From NCBI RefSeq assembly GCF_011395035.1, contig NZ_CP024770.1:1109116-1173115 (forward strand): a DNA stretch of 64,000 bases. Direction: 5' to 3'. The notes beneath the pieces are model-generated. The model was not told the origin of the DNA. It did not search any database and worked only from the letters and a program-made list of their open reading frames with translations. Shown here in pieces: positions 8,833-17,430 of the stretch. Every line of letters starts with the position of its first letter. The stretch's first letter is position 1. Both the position numbers and the translations under genes were made by a program. The stretch is from Pantoea cypripedii. GTDB taxonomy: Bacteria; Pseudomonadota; Gammaproteobacteria; Enterobacterales; Enterobacteriaceae.

Positions 8833-9268
8833 AGTAATCTGGCACGTCGAATATTGTGCACCTTGTATATGGCGATAGATGAATTCATTGTAGTTAAATG
8901 AAATAAATCTTAAGGCGCAACTGATTTGTTCTCAATCATTTAGCGTGTCATCGCAAGAGGCGAAGTTTCGCCAGTATGGTCGCAGCTTGATGTGCGCGTG
9001 GTCGACCTCGATTTCTCTGCTAATGAGAGCAGCTACGGAATTGCGGCCAAACCTGAATACGCCGGGCATCGCTCGGCCACGCTCGTTAGCGGACGGTAGC
9101 GATTCAACGGTGGCGAAGAGTTTAGCCTGGTGCCCTTGAGTCCGGTACTCGAATAGCCGAAAAGCGGCTGAGACAGTACCTTACCGCTACGATGGGCGCC
9201 GGCGCTTCTTGGGAGATGGACCAGCGCCCCGAGCTATGCGTATGAGCGAATCACGGGATATTGTGGGG
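8833..9268. other. Gene-free stretch, possibly containing decayed coding sequence
   Basis: One plus-strand frame reads like protein from about 8950 (VSPVWSQLDVRVVDLDFSAN…YAGHRSATLVSG), then hits a stop and continues (FNGGEEFSLVPLSPVLE, stop). I do not recognise the family. It is probably another gene relic; there is no intact gene. Confidence 0.4.
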
Positions 9269-10132
9269 TTACTTACCAACTGCTTTGGAAAAGACGTCGA
9301 TGGGCTTCGTCTTGGCTTGGACCGGGATCGTGCCGGGCCGGCCGAAATCGATCCAGCCAGAATTGAACCCATCCTGCATTTCCGCCCACTGGTCTACGTG
9401 GTCGGTAGATAGACCCATGGCCTGCAGTGTCTGCTTCCAGTATTCCTTAGGGATAGGCTTCGCTTTTACGGGCTTGGAGAGTGCTTCAGCCATCGCGCAA
9501 GCTAGGTCGTCAGGGCTGTAGGGAGATCCAAGCTCTATGATCGTCCTGCCACTCCAACCCTCGATGAGCAAACGCGCCACCTCGTGACCGATATCCTCGG
9601 ATGCCACCATCGGCACAGGCCTATCAGTGGGTTGCAGAAAGGTATCGAAATAACCCGTGGTGGCTGCGCGCTCTAGGCTCGGAACATAGTTTTCGAGGAA
9701 TGACCCGGCGCGAACAGTAGCAATGGGAATCGGTATCGTAGCAAGGGCTTCTTCGAGCAGATGGGTCTGCATAATATTGCCGAGCCCACTTGGTTGTTCC
9801 GAGCCTATCGACGAGAGGATTACCACTCGTGGAACATCGGTCGAGGCCAAAGCGGCACTCAGGCTGCCATTGATCGCTTTCGCCTCCGGGAATTCAGAGG
9901 TGACGCCAAAAGGTGTGGGTTGCATCAGGAATGCCCCGTCAACACCATTCAGACACCTCTTGACCGCATTCACGTCGGTCAAGTCTCCCTGGACCACTTC
10001 AACTCCCAAGCGCGACCATTCTTCAGCTCTCTGTAGGTCTCTTGCCAGGGCGCGCACAGATTTTCCCCGGCTCAGAAGCGACCGCGCGGCAGCGCCGCCA
10101 ACTTTTCCCGTGATTCCAGATATGAAAAACAT
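9269..10132 (-). CDS. NmrA-like NAD(P)-binding protein
   Basis: A 287-residue atypical SDR. The N-terminal motif is ISGITGKVGGAAA (residues 4-16), a G-x-x-G-x-x-G nucleotide-binding loop, and GDLTD follows at about residue 50. VVILSSIGSEQ is the usual NmrA/azoreductase-like strand. There is no YxxxK pair, as is normal for NmrA and QOR2-type proteins, which act as NAD(P) sensors or quinone reductases. It lies 29 bases downstream of the TetR gene on the same strand, so the two form an operon probably repressed by that TetR protein. Confidence 0.88.
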   Translation of the reverse strand: MFFISGITGKVGGAAARSLLSRGKSVRALARDLQRAEEWSRLGVEVVQGDLTDVNAVKRCLNGVDGAFLMQPTPFGVTSEFPEAKAINGSLSAALASTDVPRVVILSSIGSEQPSGLGNIMQTHLLEEALATIPIPIATVRAGSFLENYVPSLERAATTGYFDTFLQPTDRPVPMVASEDIGHEVARLLIEGWSGRTIIELGSPYSPDDLACAMAEALSKPVKAKPIPKEYWKQTLQAMGLSTDHVDQWAEMQDGFNSGWIDFGRPGTIPVQAKTKPIDVFSKAVGK

Positions 10133-10161
10133 AGCCTCTCTCCAGTGCAGTTGATGAAAAA

Positions 10162-10854
10162 TTAGTTACTCTTCGACAAGCGCTCCAGCAATTCGTCGAG
10201 GAGTGCCACTTCGCCTTTGGTAAGAACGTTCACCTGCCCCAGGCCCGCTCTTAGAGCGGCTGCTGACGTCTGTTGAGTTGTTGGACCGCTGCCTGTTACG
10301 TCTGTCGTGACGGCATGAATGATGGCGTCTTGCAGCTCCCTGGAGATATCGCCGCCTTCGGACTTCTTGTCGGCGATGAGCATCATGGTCAACCCAACAC
10401 ACGAAGCCCGGATCATCGCGACTGCCTGCTCTTCACTGGTTCTCAGTCGTCCCGCCGTAGCCACCGCGCGCACGATCTTGCGAAAGAAGCGTAATCCTTC
10501 CGCTACAGCGGGTGACTGCGGATAGGCGCTCATGATCGAGAACAGGCCCGGATTCGCGAGTCCGAATGCCACGTGGTTGTCCCAGCTTGCCCGCAGCTCT
10601 TGAACTGGGTCGGGATGTGGGGTGCGAGCTGCCTTGGCGGCCACATAGGTTGCAATACCGTGTTCTACAACGGCGTCGAGCAGACCTTGTTTGTCTCCAA
10701 ATAGCCGGTAGATGGTTGGCACCTGAACAGCAGCAGCGGCAGCAACAGCTCTCGTTGTCACTGCTTCTGGTCCGTCAGCTTGGGTGAGGGCCAGCGCGGC
10801 ATCGAGTATCCGCGCGCGATGTGGTCGCGCGGCTTCATCAGAGTCGGTTTGCAT
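10162..10854 (-). CDS. TetR/AcrR family transcriptional repressor
   Basis: A 230-residue repressor. The helix-turn-helix is at about residues 28-62 (VTTRAVAAAAAVQVPTIYRLFGDKQGLLDAVV). The C-terminal half is a TetR ligand domain ending in LLDELLERLSK. It is co-transcribed with the NmrA-like gene downstream. Inverted repeats 45-85 bases before its start are the likely operator, so it should repress itself and nmrA. Confidence 0.92.
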   Translation of the reverse strand: MQTDSDEAARPHRARILDAALALTQADGPEAVTTRAVAAAAAVQVPTIYRLFGDKQGLLDAVVEHGIATYVAAKAARTPHPDPVQELRASWDNHVAFGLANPGLFSIMSAYPQSPAVAEGLRFFRKIVRAVATAGRLRTSEEQAVAMIRASCVGLTMMLIADKKSEGGDISRELQDAIIHAVTTDVTGSGPTTQQTSAAALRAGLGQVNVLTKGEVALLDELLERLSKSN

Positions 10855-10901
10855 TTCGGTTCCTTAGAGCGGAGTCAAGGCACGCTCGCCTTGACCTCTC
10901 G

Positions 10902-10938
10902 ATGTTATCGATGATAACATATATTCGATATCATCGAT
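10902..10938. promoter_or_regulatory. Candidate TetR operator
   Basis: ATGTTATC-GAT-GATAACAT (10902-10920) is a perfect inverted repeat with 8-base arms. It overlaps a second one with 10-base arms (ATCGATGATA 10907-10916, TATCATCGAT 10929-10938). The pair lies just upstream of the minus-strand TetR-nmrA operon, where a self-repressor would bind. Confidence 0.5.
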
Positions 10939-10997
10939 AGGATTAACGCACGCCGTTGTTCTATCCACCTGCAAACCCCTCAAGCCCGCTGGCGTCG

Positions 10998-11328
10998 ATG
11001 CGGGGCAATCACACTGGCGTTCGCATGCCAGATCTTCAGTCCGCGTTGGCTTGGTATCGAGGAGATGCTCGACTTTCGACTGACCGGGAAGACTGAGGGT
11101 GCCGGCTTGACGTGGGCCTTCCTTGCTCCGGAGAACAACGACAGTTTCCAGATTGAGCTCGCAGCAGGTCCCGGAGCTGTGGTTCGCCAAGGTGGGCTGC
11201 AACTCAAAGACAGTCTTGGGCTTCATGGCTGGCACCATATCTGTATGAGAGTCGATAATGTTGATGAGGCCTCCGCCGAACTCAAACGCCGGGGCGCGGT
11301 CGATGGTGAAATAACTAATTGGAAATGA
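10998..11328 (+). pseudogene. Frameshifted glyoxalase-fold (VOC) gene fragment
   Basis: HTGVRMPDLQSALAWYR is followed, after a one-base frameshift near 11062, by MLDFRLTGKTEGAGLTWAFL…GLHGWHHICMRVDNVDEA. This is the start of a vicinal-oxygen-chelate (glyoxalase/bleomycin-resistance) domain, including a metal-ligand-like H near the start and GWHHI later. The second half of the fold is missing, and the sequence runs into the LysR gene at 11333. Confidence 0.6.
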
Positions 11329-11332
11329 TGCC

Positions 11333-12256
11333 ATGGGCTTTCTGAACTTGTTGGATGTTGCAAATCTTGTTGCGGTCGTAGACGCTGGTGGATTCAGAAT
11401 GGCAGCGCAAGTACGTGGGATTAGCAGTTCAACTTTAAGTGATTCGATTCGCCGGCTAGAGTCTGATATCGGAGTGCGCTTATTGAATCGGACCACTCGA
11501 AGTATCAGCTTGACTGAGGCCGGTATCCGCCTGCTGAGCCGTCTGAAGCCAGCGCTGACAGAGATTGAGGCGGCATTCAATGAATTACAAGACGGGGCTG
11601 ATCGCCCCGTAGGGACGCTGCGTTTAAATGTTCCAGTTCCCGTGGCTAGATATGTTTTGCCAGATCTGTTGCCGGATTTTATCGAGAGATTCCCCGGTGT
11701 GCGTATTGATGTAGTTATGGAAGATGATTTTTCAGATGTGATAGGGCGTGGGTTTGATGCTGGTGTTCGCTATGGCGAAAACATTGAACTAGATATGATC
11801 GCTATACCGATCGGCCCGCGCCATCAGAGGTTTGTTGCTGCGGCATCGAGTAATTATCTTGATAAATTTGGAATCCCTGATAATCCTTCGGATCTTGCGC
11901 GGCATAGACTGATTGGCCACCGATTTCCGAATGGATCGATTTGGACATGGGCGTTGGAGCGGGAAGGAGTAAGAGTAAAGGTGGCGCCAGACGGATTCCT
12001 GATTTCAAGTTCTGTTGATCTTCAGCTCGCGAGTGCTGCCGCCGGGGCGGGAATAATCTATACATTTGAGGATTTTGTCGCCCCTTATCTGAAATCGGGA
12101 ATGCTTACGCCAGTTTTAGAAACCTGGTGGCAGGAATTCGACGGGCCGTTTCTCTACTACCATGGCCGTAGGCAAATGCCACCGCCACTTAGGGCCTTTG
12201 TCGATTTCCTGAAAGAAAAGAATGCTGGGCGGTCTGATCCACCAGCTCTCCCATGA
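11333..12256 (+). CDS. LysR family transcriptional regulator
   Basis: A 307-residue LysR regulator. The N-terminal helix-turn-helix (FRMAAQVRGISSSTLSDSIRR, residues ~21-41) leads into LLNRTTRSISLTEAG. The C-terminal effector domain is of the CrgA-like type and contains GFDAGVRYGENIELDM. It is a paralogue in style of the LysR at 5037-5978, not a close duplicate. The SDR gene at 12497 lies downstream on the same strand and is a plausible target, although AraC-tail relic sequence lies between them. Confidence 0.92.
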   Translation: MGFLNLLDVANLVAVVDAGGFRMAAQVRGISSSTLSDSIRRLESDIGVRLLNRTTRSISLTEAGIRLLSRLKPALTEIEAAFNELQDGADRPVGTLRLNVPVPVARYVLPDLLPDFIERFPGVRIDVVMEDDFSDVIGRGFDAGVRYGENIELDMIAIPIGPRHQRFVAAASSNYLDKFGIPDNPSDLARHRLIGHRFPNGSIWTWALEREGVRVKVAPDGFLISSSVDLQLASAAAGAGIIYTFEDFVAPYLKSGMLTPVLETWWQEFDGPFLYYHGRRQMPPPLRAFVDFLKEKNAGRSDPPALP

Positions 12257-12299
12257 GGCGGCTGGAGTCTGCCGTCACTCAATCAAATACGCCTACGAG

Positions 12300-12470
12300 G
12301 CAATTGTCCGGCATGCCGGACAACCTGCTCGCGATAGGGCCGTTTATCATTTGCTTAACTCTTACTAAGATTCTCTGGTCGTTCGTCGGCATGTCGGACT
12401 TCGTGTAGAGCCCTAAAACGTATGAGTGCGGCGCTGTTTCTCTCATATTGAGATCGCGGTAATGGGGTCA
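12300..12470 (-). pseudogene. Relic of the 3' end of an AraC gene
   Basis: The stretch GGCATGCCGGACAA…CTTACTAAGATTCTC parallels the sequence after and at the end of the AraC gene at 1863 (GGCATGTCGGACAA…CTTACTACGATTCTC). In the minus frame it encodes SQYERNSAALIRFRA, matching PRQYAALARCRA at the AraC C-terminus. Only the tail and its downstream flank remain, next to the SDR gene at 12497. Confidence 0.5.
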
Positions 12471-12496
12471 TTCTTGGTGATAAAACGGGAGTTAGT

Positions 12497-13234
12497 ATGA
12501 TCAGTGTCGGTAAGCGTGTGGCGATTGTCACTGGAGCATCCAGAGGTATCGGCAGGGCGGTAGCGGAGCGTCTGGCGAAAGATGGGTTTGCGGTCATCGT
12601 AAATTACACAGAATCAAAATCGGCTGCTGAAGACGTAGCAAAAGAAATTATTGATTCTGGTGCAATGGCAAAGGCCTTCAGGGCTGACGTGTCTGAGCCC
12701 AATCAGGTTACAGCAATGTTCGACTTCGCGGAGGATGAATTCGGTCGATCTGATATCGCTGTTAATTGTGCTGGCATCATGATGCTAAAGCCTTTATCAG
12801 AATTCGATATCGCTGACTTTGATCGAATGCATGCCATTAACGTCCGTGGAACATTCCTCGTTTCGCAGCAAGCGGCTAAGAGGCTGCAAAACGGCGGCGC
12901 GATCATAAATATTTCGACCTCAGCAGAGCGACAAGCTCTACCAGGTTACGGCCCCTATGCGATGACGAAAGGCGCTGTTGAAGCACTGAATCTTGTACTC
13001 GCTCGTGAACTGAAAGGGCGAGACATTACGGTTAATTCGGTTGGGCCGGGTCCCACTGCGACAGAGCTCTTTCTGAAAGATAAAAGTGAAGGGTTGATCG
13101 CTGCTATTGGGAGCCTCAACCCTTTCAATAGAATTGGGCAGCCACAAGAGATCGCTGAAGTTGTTTCGTTTCTAGCTGGGCCTGCACGGTGGGTGAATGG
13201 CCAGGCGATATATGTCAACGGTGGAATGAATTGA
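12497..13234 (+). CDS. Short-chain dehydrogenase/reductase (FabG-like)
   Basis: A 245-residue classical SDR. The cofactor motif TGASRGIG is at residues 13-20, NCAG at about 90-93, the catalytic serine in INISTSAE, YAMTK (Y-x3-K) at about 154-158, and NSVGPGPT after it. Length and motifs fit 3-oxoacyl-ACP-reductase-like enzymes, but such annotation by motif does not fix the substrate. A GGGAG ribosome site precedes the ATG. A strong stem-loop follows the stop. Confidence 0.93.
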   Translation: MISVGKRVAIVTGASRGIGRAVAERLAKDGFAVIVNYTESKSAAEDVAKEIIDSGAMAKAFRADVSEPNQVTAMFDFAEDEFGRSDIAVNCAGIMMLKPLSEFDIADFDRMHAINVRGTFLVSQQAAKRLQNGGAIINISTSAERQALPGYGPYAMTKGAVEALNLVLARELKGRDITVNSVGPGPTATELFLKDKSEGLIAAIGSLNPFNRIGQPQEIAEVVSFLAGPARWVNGQAIYVNGGMN

Positions 13235-13239
13235 TCTCA

Positions 13240-13271
13240 AATGACGACTCGTAATTAGTTGAGTCGTCATT
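13240..13271 (+). terminator. Stem-loop after the FabG-like gene
   Basis: A perfect 11-base stem (AATGACGACTC at 13240-13250, GAGTCGTCATT at 13261-13271) with a 10-base loop starts 5 bases after the stop codon. The following bases are only mildly T-rich, so it may be a terminator or a 3'-end stabiliser. Confidence 0.5.
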
Positions 13272-13414
13272 GAATCAAATTTCGACTTATTTAGTCGTAC
13301 CTGAACAATCCGGAGAGCCTTTTGCAGCAGGGGTTTGAAGCGGAAAGATGTTGATGCATTTGCAGGAACCCGGCAAATTGTGAGGAGTTTACTGCAAATT
13401 CTGTCGAGGTCTGG

Positions 13415-13965
13415 ATGGGTCCGAAGACAGCGGTGAGCGAAGGCGATTTGTTCCGGCATCCTCTTCGCGAGCAGGTCAACATGAAGCATCCGCTGGTGCG
13501 ACTGGACGATCTGATCAATTGGGGTTAATTAGTCGCGTTGATGAGCGCGAGCATTGTTTCACGCAAGGGTCGGACTGATTGTTGGCGTGTTGTATCTCCA
13601 GCATGCGTTCGATCTGTCGAGCGAGTAAGTGGTCTGGCAATGGGTGGAAAACCCGTATTGACAGGTCTTCACCGGCGAGAGATATATGCAGACTGAGCTC
13701 CCGATCCATACGTCGAGCCTGACATGCAGGCGTAAGTGCTTGGACGAAGCTGGCGTTGAAGAACTGCTGGCCGAGACGATCGAAGCGAGTAATCGTCGAC
13801 ACGACGGTCATGCAAAAGGAGATCGTCCATCCAACCGACTCGCGCCTGCTCGAGCGGTGCCGCGAGCATCCGATGAAGGCCGCGGTGCGACACGGATTGA
13901 AGCTGCGGCAGAACTACAACCACGAGGCGCCGCACGTGGCACGTCAGCTTGAGAAAATGTAGTCA
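13415..13965 (+). mobile_element. Decayed IS5-family transposase
   Basis: The start reads MGPKTAVSEGDLFRHPLREQ, then VNMKHPLVRLDDLINWG and stop. After frameshifts comes TTVMQKEIVHPTDSRLLERC and LKLRQNYNHEAP. These are consecutive conserved blocks of IS5-family DDE transposases. At least two frameshifts and several stops inactivate it. I could not define terminal inverted repeats or a target duplication. It separates the SDR/regulator patchwork from the phosphonate operon. Confidence 0.75.
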
Positions 13966-13989
13966 AGGCTCAATCTCCAGCTCGACGCC

Positions 13990-14226
13990 ATGACGATACG
14001 ACGCCGAACCGTCGAACATGTGTTCGGCACGCTCAAACAATGGATGGGTTCAACCCACGTTCAGAAGCGCCGTTTGGGCCATGTCGTGGCGGAAATGAGT
14101 TTGCATGTGCTGACATATAACCTCAAGCGAGTCATCAAGATTCTCGGGTTCGCAAAGACTATGCGCGTAATGAAACTGGCAGCGCGTGAACTCGCGCGCC
14201 AACGTTGTTCATTGAGGATATCTTGA
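13990..14226 (+). pseudogene. C-terminal fragment of a DDE transposase
   Basis: An open frame of 78 codons contains MTIRRRTVEHVFGTLKQWMG and EMSLHVLTYNLKRVIKILG. This is the C-terminal block with the catalytic glutamate (VEH) seen in IS1182/IS5-group transposases. It directly follows the decayed IS5 fragment and could be its rearranged tail or part of a second element. It is not a complete transposase. Confidence 0.65.
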
Positions 14227-14338
14227 TCACGTCATCCGTTCGCGTCTCGGTCCAACGAAATCGAACGCCCGACAGGACGTCACCAACTGGGCGTTCTACG
14301 CGTTTTTACACGGCCTCGGCCGATAGGGGACTGCCCTC

Positions 14339-15238
14339 CTATAACTCCGACAGTCCTGATGCGCATCTGCGCAGCATGCCTTTGAGCCATCTGCAAAAAT
14401 CTCTTCCGGCCTGTACCTGCTGAGTCTGGGAGTTCAAGTAGGCCCAATACGTGGCACCCGACATAATCCGGTGTTCGTCCAGAATGACCAATGTTCCCGC
14501 ACGCAGCTGATCGAGCACCAGCAGGTAAGGCACAACAAAAAATCCCGTGCCTCCGATGGCTGCAGCCACGGCTAGGAATATGTGGTCATACATGGCGCCC
14601 ACCTGCAAGCGATCCGGCGCGATGTCGCGAGCGACTGCCCAAGAGGCTAGGATGTCTGGCCTGGATTTGGCTGCAATCATCGGCCATCGATGCGGCGGCT
14701 GGGATCGGTGCTGCTGCACCAACTGGGGCGAACCGACACAGACCAACTCTTCCTGTAGCAGCTCCCAACACTCACTGTTGGGCATGGCCAGATCCCGCGT
14801 GATCAACACATCGAACTCGTCGCGTGGCAACGGCGGTGACAGCGAAGTTATCAAGTCCACCCTCATCGGTGACTGGGACATGAACGATCCCAGCATCGGC
14901 ACAACCACCGTCATCGCAAAGCTGGGCATCGACGTCCGCACCATTAGTCGGCCGTGACTTTCCTCCCTCTGAAACATCTGCCGGGTGGCCAATTCGATGG
15001 TCGCCATCGAGTCTTTCACTGCGTCGTAGTACTGAGAACCGGCAGGCGTCAGGGCGATAGACGCTCCCCGGCGTTCGAACAAGGCGGTCCCAGCCGCCTT
15101 CTCCAAAGTAGCGACATGCCGGCTGACAGCACTTTGCGTGATACCCAATGCGGCGGCGGCGCGCGTAAAGCTTCCCTGACGGCCGATCGTCACGAAGGCG
15201 CGAATTGCAACAAGCGGGATCTCTGATGGCCTATACAT
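14339..15238 (-). CDS. LysR family regulator, likely controls the phosphonoalanine operon
   Basis: A 299-residue LysR regulator. The helix-turn-helix is at residues ~10-70 (FTRAAAALGITQSAVSRHVATLE…LFERRGASIALTPAG), followed by a GcvA-like effector domain. It is transcribed divergently from the phosphonate transporter and phosphonopyruvate hydrolase operon, as the LysR-type activator of the Variovorax sp. Pal2 phosphonoalanine cluster is reported to be. It probably activates that operon in response to phosphonoalanine or phosphonopyruvate. The role is inferred from position and family. Confidence 0.88.
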   Translation of the reverse strand: MYRPSEIPLVAIRAFVTIGRQGSFTRAAAALGITQSAVSRHVATLEKAAGTALFERRGASIALTPAGSQYYDAVKDSMATIELATRQMFQREESHGRLMVRTSMPSFAMTVVVPMLGSFMSQSPMRVDLITSLSPPLPRDEFDVLITRDLAMPNSECWELLQEELVCVGSPQLVQQHRSQPPHRWPMIAAKSRPDILASWAVARDIAPDRLQVGAMYDHIFLAVAAAIGGTGFFVVPYLLVLDQLRAGTLVILDEHRIMSGATYWAYLNSQTQQVQAGRDFCRWLKGMLRRCASGLSEL

Positions 15239-15251
15239 GATTAAAACTCAT
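15237..15251. promoter_or_regulatory. Candidate LysR box for the phosphonoalanine operon
   Basis: ATGA (15237-15240) and TCAT (15248-15251) are inverted arms enclosing TTAAAAC, and the inner T and A fit T-N11-A. The site overlaps the start codon of the LysR gene in the short divergent region. Confidence 0.35.
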
Positions 15252-15343
15252 GATGATATGCACTCTAGGTAATGAGGGAGGTTTCTTGTCATTCAACGGT
15301 AATAGTACATTGAAAACATCAATGCCCTAACTGATTCACACCA

Positions 15344-16342
15344 ATGAAAGGCAAAATCATGTGGAAGCACTGCAGTCTATTATCTGTTTTACTCATGATG
15401 AGCGTAATCACGCCACAGCCAGCGGTAGCAGGCGAAGTGGTCTTATACTCATCGAACAACGTCGAGACCGTCAACCGCGTCATTGACCTTTTCAACAAAG
15501 AGAATCCTGACGTTCGGGTTTCCGTCGTACGCGCCGGCACCGGTGCGCTCATGCAGCGCATCAAGGCCGAAAGCGCCAATCCCCTTGGCGATATCTTCTG
15601 GTCGGGCGGCCTCGCTACCATGGCCGAGTTCAAACCCCAGTTCGAATCTTATTCATCCCGCCAGGCAAGCACCGTTCCCGCAGCGTATCGCGGCCCCGAT
15701 GGCCTCTGGCTGGGAACCAACGTTCACATCAACGTGCTGATGGTCAACACCCGCCAGCTGGGAGGCGTCAAGGCGCCGCAAAGCTGGGCCGAACTGGCCG
15801 ATCCGAAGTGGAAAGGACGACTGGTCATTCCTGACCCCGAGCGCACCAGCGCATCGTACGTCGCCCTGTATGGTCTGCAAAAGACCCTGGGAACCGAACT
15901 CATGACGCGCATCGTGCGCAACGCCACCATCGTCGGCACCACGTCTGCCGCCTACGACGGCGTGGCAAAGGGCGAGTTCGCCATCGCGCTGACCATGGAA
16001 TACGCGGCCTATGAATATGTCGCCGGCGGCCTCAAGGAGATCAAGCTGGTCTATCCAAGCGAAGGAACCTTTGTTTCGGTAGAAGGCATGGCCTTGATCA
16101 AAGGCGGCAAGCATCCGGCCGAAGCACGCAAGCTCTACGAATTCCTCGCTTCAAAGAACGTTCAAGTCGACATTTTCAAGTCCGCCTATCGTCGCCCTCT
16201 GCGCTCAGACATTGATGTGAGCAAGCTCTCCACGCTGCCTGCCATCAAGTCCGTCAAAGTGGTTCCCCTCGATGATGGCCAGATGGCCCAGGACCGCGCC
16301 GCGTTCATTGCGCAGTGGCGGCAGATCATTGCTGACCGTTGA
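15344..16342 (+). CDS. ABC transporter periplasmic binding protein (iron/phosphonate type)
   Basis: A 332-residue binding protein with a signal peptide (hydrophobic core LLSVLLMMSVITPQPAVA, cleavage near AVAG). The mature part starts EVVLYSSNNVETVNRVIDLF, typical of the AfuA/FbpA and 2-aminoethylphosphonate-binding family. The start may be 15344 or the ATG at 15359. It is first in an operon ending in phosphonoalanine transaminase-like and phosphonopyruvate hydrolase genes, so phosphonoalanine is the likely ligand; this is an inference from context. The stop is 26 bases before the ATPase start. Confidence 0.87.
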   Translation: MKGKIMWKHCSLLSVLLMMSVITPQPAVAGEVVLYSSNNVETVNRVIDLFNKENPDVRVSVVRAGTGALMQRIKAESANPLGDIFWSGGLATMAEFKPQFESYSSRQASTVPAAYRGPDGLWLGTNVHINVLMVNTRQLGGVKAPQSWAELADPKWKGRLVIPDPERTSASYVALYGLQKTLGTELMTRIVRNATIVGTTSAAYDGVAKGEFAIALTMEYAAYEYVAGGLKEIKLVYPSEGTFVSVEGMALIKGGKHPAEARKLYEFLASKNVQVDIFKSAYRRPLRSDIDVSKLSTLPAIKSVKVVPLDDGQMAQDRAAFIAQWRQIIADR

Positions 16343-16368
16343 TTGAGAGAAGTAGAGGAGATGTAGCC

Positions 16369-17430
16369 ATGCAGGTCTCATTTGAAAATATTGATCAGAG
16401 TTACGGCAAGCAGTCTCTGTTCAGCGGGCTGAACTTGATGATCCCCAGCGGCAAGCTGTTCACCTTGCTGGGCCCTTCCGGATGCGGAAAAACCAGCCTG
16501 CTAAGAATGCTGGCCGGATTCGTCCGGCCCGATGGCGGGCGAATCCTGTTTGGCGGCAGCGATGTCACCGCGATACCGGTGCATCGCCGCGGGGTCGGCA
16601 TGGTATTCCAGGACTATGCTTTGTTCCCCGATCGTTCGATTCTGGCCAATGTCTGCTACGGTCTTTCGGCGCGGGGTATGCCCAAAGAGCAGGCAATTGA
16701 TCGCGCAATGGCCATGCTCAAGCGAGTTGGACTGGCGGCATTCGCCGACCGTGCACCGATGGCCTTGTCGGGCGGACAGCGTCAGCGTGTGGCCATGGCG
16801 CGTGCACTTGTGATCGAACCTAAGCTGCTGCTGTTGGACGAGCCTTTGTCTGCCCTCGACGTGAAGTTGCGAGTCGAACTTCGAGGGATGATCAGGGATC
16901 TTCAGCAGGAGGCCGGTATCACCACAGTATTCGTGACACATGATCAGGAAGAAGCATTGGCCATGTCTGACCTGATCGCGGTGATGGACCGGGGGCGCGT
17001 CGTGCAGCTGGGTGCTCCGCTGGAAATATACAGCCGGCCGTGCAATACGTTCGTCGCAGACTTCGTCGGCAGCGCGAACCTGATCGAGGTGTCGCGCGAA
17101 TTGCCCGCCGCCGGCGGCCTGCGCCGACTGATGTGTACTGGCGGTGTGCTGCTGACCGATAGCGCCGTGCCGTTCCAGCCCGGTGTCAGGCTGGCAGTTC
17201 GCAGTGAAGAAATTCATTTTGCCGAAACCGGCGCCCCGCAAGACGGACAGGTCGCAGGCATTGTCGACCATGTCGAGTTTCGCGGCGGCCAGACCAGCTA
17301 CACGGTCAAGACGGAGACCGGGGTCATCACGGTGACGGCAAGCGGCGGGAACCGGCAGCGCATACGGGAGCGTGGAGAGAAGGTGCTCCTGCAATTACCC
17401 AGCGATGCGCATCTGGTGGAGGCGTCATGA
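16369..17430 (+). CDS. ABC transporter ATP-binding protein (FbpC/PotA type)
   Basis: A cytoplasmic ATPase of about 353 residues. Walker A is GPSGCGKTS (~residues 36-44), the signature LSGGQRQRVAMARAL, Walker B LLLLDEPLSALD, and the switch histidine lies in VTHDQEEA. A C-terminal TOBE regulatory domain begins around residue 270. The ATG at 16369 follows GAGGAGATG and begins the conserved MQVSFENID strand, so it is preferred over the in-frame 16339 start. It overlaps the permease gene by 4 bases (ATGA). Confidence 0.92.
   Translation: MQVSFENIDQSYGKQSLFSGLNLMIPSGKLFTLLGPSGCGKTSLLRMLAGFVRPDGGRILFGGSDVTAIPVHRRGVGMVFQDYALFPDRSILANVCYGLSARGMPKEQAIDRAMAMLKRVGLAAFADRAPMALSGGQRQRVAMARALVIEPKLLLLDEPLSALDVKLRVELRGMIRDLQQEAGITTVFVTHDQEEALAMSDLIAVMDRGRVVQLGAPLEIYSRPCNTFVADFVGSANLIEVSRELPAAGGLRRLMCTGGVLLTDSAVPFQPGVRLAVRSEEIHFAETGAPQDGQVAGIVDHVEFRGGQTSYTVKTETGVITVTASGGNRQRIRERGEKVLLQLPSDAHLVEAS

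Noticed and set aside
10864..11580. A 238-codon minus-strand open frame
   Set aside because: It lies opposite the VOC fragment and the LysR start, has no family motif or ribosome site, and its composition is that of a shadow frame.
16501..17394. A 297-codon minus-strand frame opposite the phosphonate transporter ATPase
   Set aside because: GC-rich genes produce long antisense frames; the plus frame has all ABC motifs, while this one has none.
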